Assembly: GCF_024166365.1 (NCBI RefSeq)
Contig: NC_064831.1
Span: 48,051,768 to 48,115,767 of the forward strand
Length of the DNA: 64,000 bases
Reading direction: 5' to 3'
Source of the DNA: Elephas maximus indicus
Taxonomy: Eukaryota > Chordata > Mammalia > Proboscidea > Elephantidae
Shown here: positions 21,073 to 31,799 of the stretch, piece after piece
Layout of the letters: each line of letters starts with the position of its first letter
Position numbering within the stretch: position 1 is the stretch's first letter
Translations under genes and position numbers: made by a program
The notes under the pieces: generated by a model
Databases searched by the model: none
Seen by the model: the letters and a program-made list of their open reading frames with translations, nothing else
Told to the model about the DNA's origin: nothing

Positions 21073-21690
21073 TCAGTCACTAGTGTTCAATGCATCAAAT
21101 CTGTTCTTCAGATGGTCTCTAAATTCAGGTGGGATGTACTCAAGGTCATATTTTGGCTCTCGTGGACTTGCTCTGGTTTTCTTCAGTTTCAGCTTGAACT
21201 TGCGTATGAGCAATTGATGGTCTGTTCCACAGTCGGCCCCTGGCCTTGTTCTGACTGATGATATTGAACTTTTCCATTGTCTCTTTCCACAGATGTAGTC
21301 AATTTGATTTCTGTGCATTCCATCTGGTGAGGTCCATGTATACAGTCACCGTTTACGTTGGTGAAAGAAGGTATTTGCAATGAAGAAGTTGTTGGTCTTG
21401 CAAAATTCTGTCATTCGATCTCTGGCATTGTTTCTATCACCAAGGCCATATTTTCCAACTACTGATCCTTCTTCATTGTTTCTAACTTTCGCATTCCAAT
21501 TGCCAGTAATTATCAATGCATCTTGATTGCATGTTTGATCAATTTCAGGTTGCAGCAGCTGATAAAAATCTTCTATTTGTTCATCTTTGGCCCTAGTGGT
21601 TGGTGCATAATTTGAATAATAGTCAACACGCAAGCCCCCACAGTACGACAAATTGACAGACATGTGGGGGGTGCATGCATATATATTCAT
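21073..21690 (-). pseudogene. RTE endonuclease domain, broken
   Basis: Two frames (21,690-21,346 and 21,318-21,073) together cover the distal endonuclease: YAPTTRAKDEQIEDFY, a WNAKV box, and the HRNQIDYICGKR block. In the conserved GDWNAK-type box the Asp reads Asn (TGNWNAKV), so a catalytic residue is lost. A frameshift lies between the two frames. The first codons (to about 21,623) derive from the 5' non-coding piece joined by the internal deletion. Confidence 0.88.
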
Positions 21691-22605
21691 ATATATAATA
21701 AATCACATAGGGGGCCCAGTTATGGAGAGTTATTAGACACAACCAAACACCTAGCAAGTTTGGTTTTCTGGTTTTGAAGGCTTAGGATCATAGTCTCATG
21801 AGACATCTTGGTCAACTGGTATAATATAATTCATAAAGTTTATGTTCTACGTCTTAGTTTGGTGAGTAGTGTCCAGAGTCCTCAAAGGTTATGAGTGACC
21901 ATCTAAGATACAACTATTGGTCTCTACTTATTGGGAACAAAAGAGAAAGAAGGAAACCAAAGACTCAGAGAAGCAATTAGTATATAGGACTAATAGTCTA
22001 CATGAACCACGGCCTCATCTACCTTGAGACCAGAAGAACTAGATGGTACCCAGCTACCACTACTGACCCTTCTGACCAGGGCCACATTAGATGGGTCCGG
22101 ACAAAACAGAACGAGAGAAATATATGGAATAGAACTCAAATTCTTAAAAAGTCCAGACTTACTGGACCGGTTGAGACTGGAGGACTCTTGAGAAGATCGC
22201 CCTGAGATATTCTTTAAACCTTGAACCAAAACTATCTCCTGAGGTTACCTTTTAGCTAAATAACAGAGTGGCTCATAAAATAAAGACTATAACCCGTGAG
22301 CACTGCGCTTCTTTAAAACACCATCTATAAGAGACCAAATTGTCACCAATTACCCTAAAGCAAATATAAGAAGGTAAGGGGATAGGGAAACCAGGTTACT
22401 GGAATGTAAGGGAGAAAGGAAACTAGGGTGCTGGAATCAGAACAACCAAAATAGGGTTAATGAGAATAATGATACATTGTAGAAAATGTAACCAATGTCA
22501 CTGAATAATTTGTGTAGAGACTGTTAAATGGAAACCTAACTGGCTACGTAAACTCTCACCAAAACCTCAATAAAATGTTATTTTTAAAAAAATAAAGGAA
22601 AGAAA
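21683..22605 (+). mobile_element. L1 LINE, second segment (3' UTR and tail)
   Basis: This continues the L1 interrupted at 19,093. It is an L1 3' UTR of the lineage also seen at 40,466-41,244 and 50,222-51,080, with shared blocks such as 'accagaagaactagatgg', 'aatttgtgtagagactgtt' and 'aaacctcaataaaatgtta'. It ends in an A-rich tail against the SINE target duplication. Confidence 0.85.
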
Positions 22606-22690
22606 GAAAATCCTACGGGATACAGCTCTCCTCTGACATACATGGGGTCGCCAAGAGTTGGAACTGACTCAATCAATGATAACTGTTTTT
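22606..22690 (+). repeat. AfroSINE, 3' part, split by an L1
   Basis: The SINE resumes with the target duplication and continues 'ctctgacatacatggggtcg' and 'gttggaactgactcaatc', ending near 22,684. A T-rich stretch follows. Confidence 0.85.
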
Positions 22691-22693
22691 TAT

Positions 22694-23227
22694 TTTTATT
22701 TATTTTTTTTTTCACTGGTTTAAGGCGTGTTGAATAAGCACCCAAACCGTATGTTAGTAACTAGGGGCTTTGTTCACATTCCTCTCCACTTTACCTCATA
22801 TTGGATACATTTGTAGCAGAGCCTACCACCCACAGGAGACCTTGCCATCTGAGTTTCTTTTCTGGGATGCTGTAGCTTTCTCTGCTCATTCCCCTAACAG
22901 CATATTTCCTATTTCCTTAAGGAATTGAGGTTCCTTCAGTGGCCACATAAGCACAGTTTTTCCTCTAGGCCAATTGTACCATATAGTTCCTTTTTCTTTC
23001 TCAGCAATTTATCTGTGATGACTGCTCTGGTGGGCAGACATTATTGGCATTGGGGTCTAAACCAGGACAATGACGTGTAGATTCTCTATCAGCCCTGAAG
23101 GGAAATCATTTCATGTACAGAATTTTAAAACAGCAGTTCCTGCTGATGGCACTCACTGGTTATTACTCCATATTGATCCAGGTTATTTCTCGCTGGTGGA
23201 GATTTTTAAAAAAATCTGTTGGCATAT
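22694..23227. other. Unique sequence with T-rich start
   Basis: A T run at about 22,700-22,712 is followed by 'cactggtttaaggcgtg', which resembles the sequence after a similar T run at 25,112-25,127. Nothing else is recognised. Confidence 0.45.
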
Positions 23228-23228
23228 C

Positions 23229-23744
23229 GTCATGGATTGAATTGTGTCCCACAAAAATATGTGTCACCTTGGCTAGGTCATGATTCCCAGTATCGTATGA
23301 GTGTCTACCATTTTGTGATTTCCCTATGTGTTGTAAATCCTATCACTATGATGTAAGGAGATAGATTAATGGTAGCTATATTGATGAGATCTACAAGGTT
23401 AGATAGTCTTAAGCCAATCTCTTTTGAGATATAAAAGACAAAAGCAAGCAGAGAGACATGGGGACCTCATATCACCAAGAAAGCAGTGCCAGGAGCAGAG
23501 CACATCCTTTGGACCTGAGGTTCCTGTGCTGAGGTGCTTCCAGACCGGTGCTTCCAGACCAAGGGAAGGCTGATGCATCACAAGGACCTTCCTCCAGAGC
23601 CGACAGAGAGAGAAAGCCTTCCCCTGGAGCCGGTGCCCTGAGTTAGGACTTCTAGCCTACTGGAGTGTGAAAGAATAAACTTCTCTTTGTTAAAGCCACC
23701 CACTTGTGAGATTCCTGTTATAGCAGCACTAGATGACCAAGACA
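23229..23744 (+). repeat. MaLR-like solo LTR, nearly complete
   Basis: It runs from 'tcatggattgaattgtgtcc' to 'gcactagatgaccaagacac'. An AATAAA signal at about 23,674 is followed by 'cttctctttgttaaagcc', a layout that matches MLT1/MST-type LTRs of mammalian apparent LTR retrotransposons. A short local repeat 'tgcttccagacc' lies at about 23,537-23,560. It carries no viral genes. Confidence 0.75.
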
Positions 23745-23905
23745 CACACAGACAGCTATTTCCTGACATTCTCAGGCCTCACCACTAGAGGGAGCTGAAG
23801 TTAGAGGAGAGATGTGGAGGGTAAATCCTGTATGCTGCGGAATGTAATCAACCACGGCCAGGCCCTCAGATACTGTGGGAGGAAGATACGTCACTAACAC
23901 TCTCC

Positions 23906-24113
23906 CCAGTAACCAGCTGCTGTCAAGTTGATTCCGACTCATGGTGACCCATTTGTGTCAGGGTAGAACTGTGCTCCACAGGGTTTTCGGTGGCTGATTT
24001 TTCAGAAACAGACGGCCAGATCTTTCTTCTGAGGCACGTCTGGGTGGATTCGAACCTCCAACCTTTAGGTTACCAGCTAAGCACATTAACTGTTTGCCCT
24101 GCCCAGGAACTCC
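23906..24113 (-). repeat. AfroSINE, long form
   Basis: It includes 'gctgtcaagttgattccg', 'ctccacagggttttcggtgg' and 'ggattcgaacctccaacc'. The head is at the right end, and the central block is present. Confidence 0.9.
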
Positions 24114-24160
24114 AAACACTCCTTAGCTTCATTTAACTATGATAGGTCTGTATCAGAATA

Positions 24161-24316
24161 GGAGCCCTAGTGGCTTAGTGGTTAAGAGCTCAGTTGCCAA
24201 GCAAAAGGTTGGCAGTTCCAATCTATCATCCACACCTTGGAAACCCTGTGGGACAGTTCTACTCTGCCCTAAGGGTTGCTATGAGTTGGAATCAACTCAA
24301 CAGCAGTGGGTTTGGG
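24161..24316 (+). repeat. AfroSINE, short form
   Basis: It begins 'ggagccctagtggcttagtg', contains 'ccttggaaaccctgtggg', and ends 'agcagtgggtttggg'. It lacks the central block. Confidence 0.92.
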
Positions 24317-25608
24317 AATCAGAATAACAAAAAAGCTCGGGTGTTATGAGAATTTTAGTCACCGAAAGCCTCTAGGAGACAATTGGGAGTCTGCAAGTTG
24401 GCTGCACTGAGGAGGCCCACGCTCCATCCATCATCTTCAAAGTAGCATCCTGAGCAGGAGCCCTTGCCTTCCAGGGTGGCTCCACTGAGCAAACAGGAGA
24501 CATCTGCATTTCTTTGTTGTGTTATTTGCATTTCGCACGTCACCACCTGTCCTGTCCAAAGGTAGAAGTTCATTAGAATGTTCTCCAGCCCTCCTCCTCA
24601 GGAGACCGGGTTCCCTATTCCCACACGACTTTCTTCTCAGACCCAGGCCTTATCTCAGGGGAGGCCCGAGGCAGACATTTTTCTTCAAGACACAGGAACT
24701 TTCAGCCCAGAAGCTTCTGTTTGTTTTCACAGTCCTTCTTCTCATTTATACCTGATAATGTGTGCCCTTCTAGGCTTACCTATTTAACTCCAGTGAGTGG
24801 TTTAGAGAGGTATGCACTGTGGCTCTATTTACATCAACTTGTGGCAGGACGTGCACCTGATCAAGAGCGTGATAAACCAACACAACACTGGAGACGCAAC
24901 TCCAGCGTTTGAGAGCTCAGCATTTCGTTCACAAACGCATCTTTCTAAAGGGACAGGGCAATGACTCCCATGGAGAGGCTTATTTTCCTTTAATATTTCT
25001 ATGTCATCTCTAGATACTTCTGGATCTATCTACAGATGGGCACCCCATGAAGGCGGCCCCTCACATAGTGCAAGGCATGTGTAGGCAAGTTTTTGAAACA
25101 TTTCTTAAAAGTTTTTTTTTTTTTTTAACTGGTTTAAGTTGTATAGTTTAAGCACCACAACCATATAGCAATTTGACTGTATTTACCAAGTTATGCTTAT
25201 TTGCACAAAACTAGTGTAGCAGATAACAGTTAAAACAGAAATTGTAATCACTATTTCATAATGATAGTTTTGATATTTAATATAAAAAAAAACATTTTTG
25301 CCTAGGAACGATAACTGTGTTTTCCAAAACTAGCTGTCCATGAGGCACTTAGAAATGGTTCAGTCCCAGAATATCTGAGACATATGTGGTTACTATCCAA
25401 ATATATGTTCTGGAAAAAGATACTTGACTCTGCCTCTATCCTACCCTCCCTCCAAAAAAGGCCAGTATTCCAATTTTTGTTAATTGCTCATTTTTAAAAA
25501 TTGATTTTAAAGCCACCATTTAATTTAGTCAGAGGCTAATTCCTCTTTAAAGCTTTTGGGCAAACTCCTTAAGTTCTCCGAGTTTCAGCTTCGAAATTGG
25601 GGATAGAT
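24317..25608. other. Unique non-coding sequence
   Basis: No gene is supported. A T run at 25,112-25,127 precedes 'aactggtttaagttg', and the stretch to about 25,300 is AT-rich. Frames of 60-78 codons have no recognisable content. Confidence 0.5.
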
Positions 25609-25721
25609 GGAGCCCTGGCGGCACACATGGTTAAGGGCTCGATTGCTAGCTGAAAAGTCAGCAGTTCGAATGTACCTAGTAGCTCAGCAGGAAAAAGACC
25701 TCCGATCTGCTCCCGTAAAGA
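25609..25721 (+). repeat. AfroSINE, 5' part, split by another AfroSINE
   Basis: The head ('ggagccctggcggcacac') and body run to 'tcccgtaaaga', then stop at an inserted copy. The SINE resumes at 25,894. Confidence 0.88.
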
Positions 25722-25893
25722 CTAAAAAAAAACAAACCAAACCCACTGCCACTGAGTTGGTTTCGACTCATAGCGACCCTACAGGACAGAGCAGAACAGC
25801 CCCATGCCGTTTCCAAGGAGCGCCTGGTGGATTCAAGCTGCCGACCTTTTGGTGAGCAGCTGTAGCTCTTAACCATGATGGTACTGGGGTTCC
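25722..25893 (-). repeat. AfroSINE, short form, inserted in another AfroSINE
   Basis: An A-rich start runs into 'aaaccaaacccactgccactg'. It continues through 'gcgaccctacaggacagagc' and ends at the head at the right. It is bounded by 'cccgtaaaga' (25,712-25,721) and 'cctgtaaaga' (25,894-25,903), its target duplication. Confidence 0.92.
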
Positions 25894-25999
25894 CCTGTAA
25901 AGATCACAGCCTAGGAAATCCTATGGGGCAGTTCTACTATGTCACATGGGGTTGCTGTGAATGGAAATCTGCTTGACGGCACCCATCAACAACAACAAT
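25894..25999 (+). repeat. AfroSINE, 3' part, split by another AfroSINE
   Basis: It resumes at the duplication, continues 'cctatggggcagttctac', and ends with 'cacccatcaacaacaacaa', the RTE-like tail. Confidence 0.88.
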
Positions 26000-26324
26000 T
26001 TGGGGATCATGATGATACGTGACTCACCAGATCGTGAGGGGTTGAATGAGGTAGTATTAAAGTTCTTTGACATACAAATGCTAGTTGTCGATGATTTATC
26101 TCTTTGCGGCATTGGTTGGGAATCAGAGAATTGCCATAATCAGGGTTCATTTTGCCTTTGCCCTAAAGCAAAATAGCCATGCTGTGAGTGAGGCTGTTAT
26201 ATCAGGATTGCACTTCTCCTAAGGAAGCCTGGTGAAATGTGTGTAAAGGAAAAAAGACACTAAATTTTTAGAGGCACAGAAATGAAGCCAATGCCAAGTG
26301 TTGTTAAGCCTTGAGAACCTGATT

Positions 26325-26490
26325 TATATTATTAGAGCACTAAACTTGGGAGCTAGAATTCGGATGTGGGGTCTAAAGCTTACTAACTGTGTGACTTTGG
26401 ACAAGCCATTGAATCTCACTGGCTTTAGTTTTTTATCTGGAGAATGAGACTGAGCTAAATGTTGGCCTTCCTAACTCTAATACTGGAGGT
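26325..26490 (+). repeat. MIR fragment
   Basis: It contains 'actaactgtgtgactttgga' and 'caagccattgaatctc', which match the MIR core, followed by 'ttttttatctggagaatg'. It ends just before the L1 target duplication. Confidence 0.75.
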
Positions 26491-26498
26491 GGAAGGAT

Positions 26499-26507
26499 TT
26501 TATTGAT
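26499..26507. repeat. L1 target-site duplication, 3' copy
   Basis: The nine bases TTTATTGAT occur here and again at 33,857-33,865. On the minus strand the second copy lies in a TAT/AAAAGA context, close to the TT/AAAA preference of L1 endonuclease. Confidence 0.9.
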
Positions 26508-27525
26508 TTTTTTTTTTTTTTTTTTTTAATAATAACTTTTATTAAGCTTCAAGTGAACGTTTACAAATCCAATCAGTCTGTCACATATAAGTTTACATAC
26601 ATCTCACTCCCTACTCCCACTTACTCTCCCCGTCTTGAGTCAGCCCTTTCAGTCTCTCCTTTCTTGACAATTTTGCCGGCTTCCCTCTCTCTCTATCCTC
26701 CCATCCCCCCTCCAGACAAGAGTTGCCAACACAATCTCAAGTGTACACCTGATATAATTAGCTCACTCTTCATCAGCGTCTCTCTCCCACCCGCTGACCA
26801 GTCCCTTTCATGTCTGATGAGTTGTCTTCAGGGATGGTTCCTGTCCTGTGTCAACAGAAGGTCTGGAGAGCATGACCGCCGGGATTCCTCCAGTCTCAGT
26901 CAGACCATTAAGTTTGGTCTTCTTATGAGAATTTGGGGTCTGCATCCCACTGCTCTCCTGCTCCCTCAGGGGTCCTCTGCTGAGCTCCCTGTCAGGGCAG
27001 TCATCGATTGTGGCCAGGCACCAACTAGTTCTTCTGGTCTCAGGATGATGTAGGTCTCTGGTTCATGTGGCCCTTTCTGTCTCTTGGGCTCTTAGTTGTC
27101 ATGTGGGCTTGGTGTTCTTCATTTTCCTTTGCTCCAGGTGGGTTGAGACCAATTGCTGCATCTTAGATGGCTGCTTGTTAGCATTTAAGACCCCAGACGC
27201 CACATTTCAAAGTGGGATGCAGAATGATTTCATAATAGAATTATTTTGCCAATTGACTTAGAAGTCCCCGCAAACCATGTTCCCCAGACCCCCGCGCTTG
27301 CTCCGCTGAGCTTTGAAGCATTCATTTTATCCCGGAAACTTCTTTGCTTTTGGTCCAGTCCAATTGAGCTGACCTTCCATGTATTGAGTGTTGTCTTTCC
27401 CTTCACCTAAAGCAGTTCTTATCTACTGATTAATCAATAAAAAAACCCTCTCCCACCCTCCCTCCCTCCCCCCCTCGTAACCACAAAAGTATGTGTTCTT
27501 CTCAGGTTTACTATTTCTCAAGATC
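26508..27525 (-). other. L1 3' UTR and A tail
   Basis: The region follows the ORF2 stop, with AATAAA-like 'cttaataaaagttatt' just before the A tail at about 26,508-26,527. It includes 'cctgagaccagaagaacta', 'gacaggaaccatccctgaag' and a G-rich stretch (about 27,440-27,475 on the minus strand). Truncated L1 copy A at 51,701 shares this 3' UTR, while the copies at 18,255, 40,466 and 50,222 carry a different end. Confidence 0.9.
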
Positions 27526-30500
27526 TTATAATAGTGGTCTTATACAATATTTGTCCTTTTGCCTCTGACTCATTTCGCTCAGCATAATGCCTTCCAGGTT
27601 CCTCCATGTTATGAAATGTTTCAGAGATTCGTCACTGTTCTTTATCGATGCGTAGTATTCCATTGTGTGAATATACCACAATTTATTTACCCATTCATCC
27701 GTTGATGGACACCTTGGTTGCTTCCAACTTTTTGCTATTGTAAACAGAGCTGCAATAAACATGGGTGTGCATATATCTGTTTGTATGAAGGCTCTTGTAT
27801 CTCTAGGGTATATTCCGAGGAGTGGGATTTCTGGGTTGTATGGTAGTTCTATTTCTAACTGTTTAAGAGAACGCCAGATAGATTTCCAAAGTGGTTGTAC
27901 CATTTTACATTCCCACCAGCAGTGTATGAGAGTTCCAATCTCTCCGCAGCCTCTCCAACATTTATTATTTTGTGTTTTTTGGATTAATGCCAGCCTTGTT
28001 GGTGTGAGATGGAATCTCATCGTAGTTTTAATTTGCATTTCTCTAATGGCTAATGATCGAGAGCATTTTCTCATGTATCTGTTGGCTGCCTGAATATCTT
28101 CTTTAGAGAAATGTGTGTTCATATCCTTTGCCCACTTCTTGATTGGGTTGTTTGTCTTTTTGTGGTTGAGTTTTGACAGAATCATGTAGATTTTAGAGAT
28201 CAGGCGCTGGTCGGAGATGTCATAGCTGAAAATTCTTTCCCAATCTGTAGGTGGTCTTTTTACTCTTTTGGTGAAGTCTTTAGATGAGCATAGGTGTTTG
28301 ATTTTTAGGAGCTCCCAGTTATCGGATTTCTCTTCATCATTTTTGGTAATGTTTTGTATTCTGTTTATACCTTGTATTAGGGCTCCTAGGGTTGTCCCAA
28401 TTTTTTCTTCCATGATCTTTATCGTTTTAGTCTTTATGTTTAGGTCTTTGATCCACTTGGAGTTAGTTTTTGTGCATGGTGTGAGGTATGGGTCCTGTTT
28501 CATTTTTTTGCAAATGGATATCCAGTTATGCCAGCACCATTTGTTAAAAAGGCTGTCTTTTCCCCAGTTAATTGACACTGGTCCTTTGTCAAATATCAGC
28601 TGCTCATACGTGGATGGATCTATGTCTGGGTTCTCAATTCTGTTCCATTGGTCTATGTGTCTGTTGTTGTACCAATACCAGGCTGTTTTGACTACTGTGG
28701 CTGTATAATAGGTTCTGAAGTCAGGTAAGGTGAGGCCTCCCACTTTCTTCTTCTTTTTCAGTAGTGCTTTGCTTATCCGGGGCTTCTTTCCCTTCCATAT
28801 GAAATTGGTGATTTGTTTCTCTATCCCCTTAAAATATGACATTGGAATTTGGATCGGAAGTGCGTTAAATGTATAGATGGCTTTTGGTAGAATAGACATT
28901 TTTACTATGTTAAGTCTTCCTATCCATGAGCAAGGTATGTTTTTCCACTTAAGTATGTCCTTTTGAATTTCTTGTAGTAGAGCTTTGTAGTTTTCTTTGT
29001 ATAGGTCTTTTACATCCTTGGTAAGATTTATTCCTAAGTATCTTATCTTCTTGGGGGCTACCGTGAATGGTATTGATTTGGTGATTTCCTCTTCGGTGTT
29101 CTTTTTGTTGATGTAGAGGAATCCAAGTGATTTTTGTATGTTTATTTTATAACCTGAGACTCTGCCAAACTCTTCTATTAGTTTCAGTAGTTTTCTGGAG
29201 GATTCCTTAGGGTTTTCTGTGTATATAATCATGTCATCTGCAAATAGTGATAACTTTACTTCTTCCTTGCCAATCCGGATACCTTTTATTTCTTTGTCTA
29301 GCCTGATTGCCCTGGCTAAGACTTCCAACACGATGTTGAATAAGAGCGGTGATAAAGGGCATCCTTGTCTGGTTCCCGTTCTCAAGGGAAATGCTTTCAG
29401 GTTCTCTCCATTTAGAGTGATATTGGCTGTTGGCTTTGCATAGATGCCCTTTATTATGTTGAGGAATTTTCCTTCAATTCCTATTTTGGTAAGAGTTTTT
29501 ATCATAAATGGGTGTTGGACTTTGTCAAATGCCTTTTCTGCATCAATTGATAAGATCATGTGGTTTTTGTCTTTTGTTTTATTTATGTGATGGATTACAT
29601 TAATGGTTTTTCTGATATTAAACCAGCCTTGCATACCTGGTATAAATCCCACTTGATCAGGGTGAATTATTTTTTTGATGTGTTGTTGGATTCTATTGGC
29701 TAGAATTTTGTTGAGGATTTTTGCATCAATGTTCATGAGGGATATAGGTCTATAATTTTCTTTTTTTGTAATGTCTTTACCTGGTTTTGGTATCAGGGAG
29801 ATGGTGGCTTCATAGAATGAGTTGGGTAGTATTCCGTCATTTTCTATGCTTTGGAATACCTTTAGTAGTAGTGGTGTTAACTCTTCTCTGAAAATTTGGT
29901 AGAACTCTGCAGTGAAGCCGTCCGGGCCAGGACTTTTTTTTGTTGGGAGTTTTTTGATTACCGTTTCAATCTCTTTTTTTGTTATGGGTCTATTTAGTTG
30001 TTCTGCTTCTGAATGTGTTAGTTTAGGTAGGTAGTGTTTTTCAAGGAATTCATCCATTTCTTCTAGGTTTTCAAATTTGTTAGAGTACAATTTTTCATAA
30101 TAATCTGAAATGATTCTTTTAATTTCATTTGGTTCTGTTGTGATGTGGTCCTTCTCATTTCTTATTCGGGTTATTTGTTTCCTTTCCTGTATTTCTTTAG
30201 TCAGTCTAGCCAATGGTTTATCAATTTTGTTAATTTTTTCAAAGAACCAGCTTTTGGCTTTGTTAATTCTTTCAATTGTTTTTCTGTTCTCTAATTCATT
30301 TAGTTCAGCTCTAATTTTTATTATTTGTTTTCTTCTGGTGCCTGATGGATTCTTTTGTTGCTCACTTTCTATTTGTTCAAGTTGTAGGGACAGTTCTCTG
30401 ATTTTGGCTCTTTCTTCTTTTTGTATGTGTGCATTTATTGATATAAATTGACCTCTGAGCACTGCTTTTGCTGTGTCCCAGAGGTTTTGATAGGAAGTAT

Positions 30501-31340
30501 TTTCATTCTCGTTGCTTTCTATGAATTTCCTTATTCCCTCCTTGATGTCTTCTATAACCCAGTCTTTTTTCAGGAGGGTATTGTTCATTTTCCAAGTATT
30601 TGATTTCTTTTCCCTCGTTCTTCTGTTATTGATCTCTAGTTTTATTGCCTTGTGGTCTGAGAAGATGGTTTGTAATATTTCGATGTTTTGGACTCTGCAA
30701 AGGTTTGTTTTATGACCTAATATGTGGTCTATTCTAGAGAATGTTCCATGTGCGCTAGAAAAAAAAGTATATTTTGCAGCAGTTGGGTGGAGAGTTCTGT
30801 ATAAGTCAATGAGGTCAAGTTGGTTGATTGTTGTAATTAGATCTTCCGTGTCTCTGTTGAGCTTCTTATGGATGTCCTGTCCTTCTCCGAAAGGGGTGTG
30901 TTGAAGTCTCCTACTATAATTGTGGAGGTATCTATCTCGCTTTTCAGTTCTGTTAAAATTTGATTTATATATCTTGCAGCCCTGTCATTGGGTGCGTAAA
31001 TATTTAATATGGTTATGTCTTCCTGATCAATTGTCCCTTTTATCATTATATAGTGTCCTTCTTTATCCTTTGTGGTGGATTTAAGTCTAAAGTCTATTTT
31101 GTCAGAAATTAATATTGCTACTCCTCTTCTTTTTTGCTTATTGTTTGCTTGATATACTTTTTTCCATCCTTTGAGTTTTAGTTTGTTTGTGTCTCTAAGT
31201 CTAAGGTGTGTCTCTTGTAGGCAGCATATAGATGGATCGTGTTTCTTTATCCAGTCTGTGACTCTCTGTCTCTTTATTGGTGCATTTAGTCCATTTACAT
31301 TCAGGGTAATTATAGATAAATAAGTTTTTAGTGCTGTCAT
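27526..31340 (-). pseudogene. L1 ORF2 (endonuclease/reverse transcriptase), one frameshift
   Basis: ORF2p nicks target DNA and reverse-transcribes L1 RNA there. The N-terminal part (31,340-30,837) carries the endonuclease text [22 protein letters not shown] and VGDFNTPLS. The frame then breaks: about one base is missing near 30,869/30,870, giving an early stop after about 167 codons. The next frame is open through 27,526 (1,020 codons from the Met at 30,588). It contains [20 protein letters not shown], the catalytic FADD box and a C-terminal C-x3-C-x7-H-x4-C zinc-knuckle-like motif. Counting through the break puts the catalytic Asp pair near residue 702, as in human L1. Total length 3,815 nt leaves a remainder of two, consistent with a one-base deletion. 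Without repair it should not yield full ORF2p. Confidence 0.95.
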
Positions 31341-31799
31341 TTTGATGCCTTTTTATGTGTGTTGTTGACAATTTCATTTTTCCACATACTTTTTTGTGCT
31401 GAGGCGTTTTTCTTAGTAAATTGTGAGATCCTCACTTTCATAGTGTTTGACTTTATGTTAGTTGAGTCGTTACGTTTTTCTTGGTTTTTGTCTTGAGTTA
31501 TAGAGTTGTTATACCTTTTTGTGGTTACCTCATTATATACCCCTGTTTTTCTAAGTAAAAACCTAACTTGTATTGTTCTATATCGCCTTGTATCACTCTC
31601 CATATGGCAGTTCAATGCCTCCTGTATTTAGTCCCTCTTTTTGATTATTGTGATCTTTTACCTATTGACTTCCATGATTCCCTGTTATGTGTATTTTTTT
31701 TTTTAATTAATCTTAATTTGTTTGTTTTTGTGATTTCCCTATTTGAGTTGATATCAGGACGTTCTGTTTTGTGACCTTGTGTTGTGCTGATATCTGATA
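31341..31799 (-). other. L1 inter-ORF spacer with a 92-codon frame
   Basis: The spacer between ORF1 and ORF2 is about 459 nt, far longer than the 63 nt of human L1. It contains a frame at 31,615-31,337 (92 codons, rich in Lys, Asn and Thr, no recognised domain). Its TGA overlaps the ORF2 start codon as ATGA at 31,340-31,337, an arrangement compatible with termination-reinitiation. Whether it is translated is unknown. Confidence 0.6.

Larger units (their letters stand above)
19094..21670 (-). mobile_element. RTE LINE, internally deleted near its 5' end
   Basis: The element is read on the minus strand. Its 3' tail (GTTGTTGTTAGGTGCC on the plus strand) is at the left, and its 5' terminus ('acagacatgtgggggg') at the right. 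Flanking 'gtgcatgtgtat' (19,082-19,093) and 'gtgcatgcatat' (21,671-21,682) look like an imperfect 12-bp target duplication. Near 21,623 a short piece of the RTE 5' region joins abruptly to the endonuclease domain, so several hundred bases are missing. It is the best-preserved RTE in the window. Confidence 0.93.

Noticed and set aside
27761-30904. Several plus-strand frames of 60-146 codons inside the L1
   Set aside because: They are antisense shadows of ORF2, hydrophobic because they are complementary to its Lys/Asn/Ile-rich codons.
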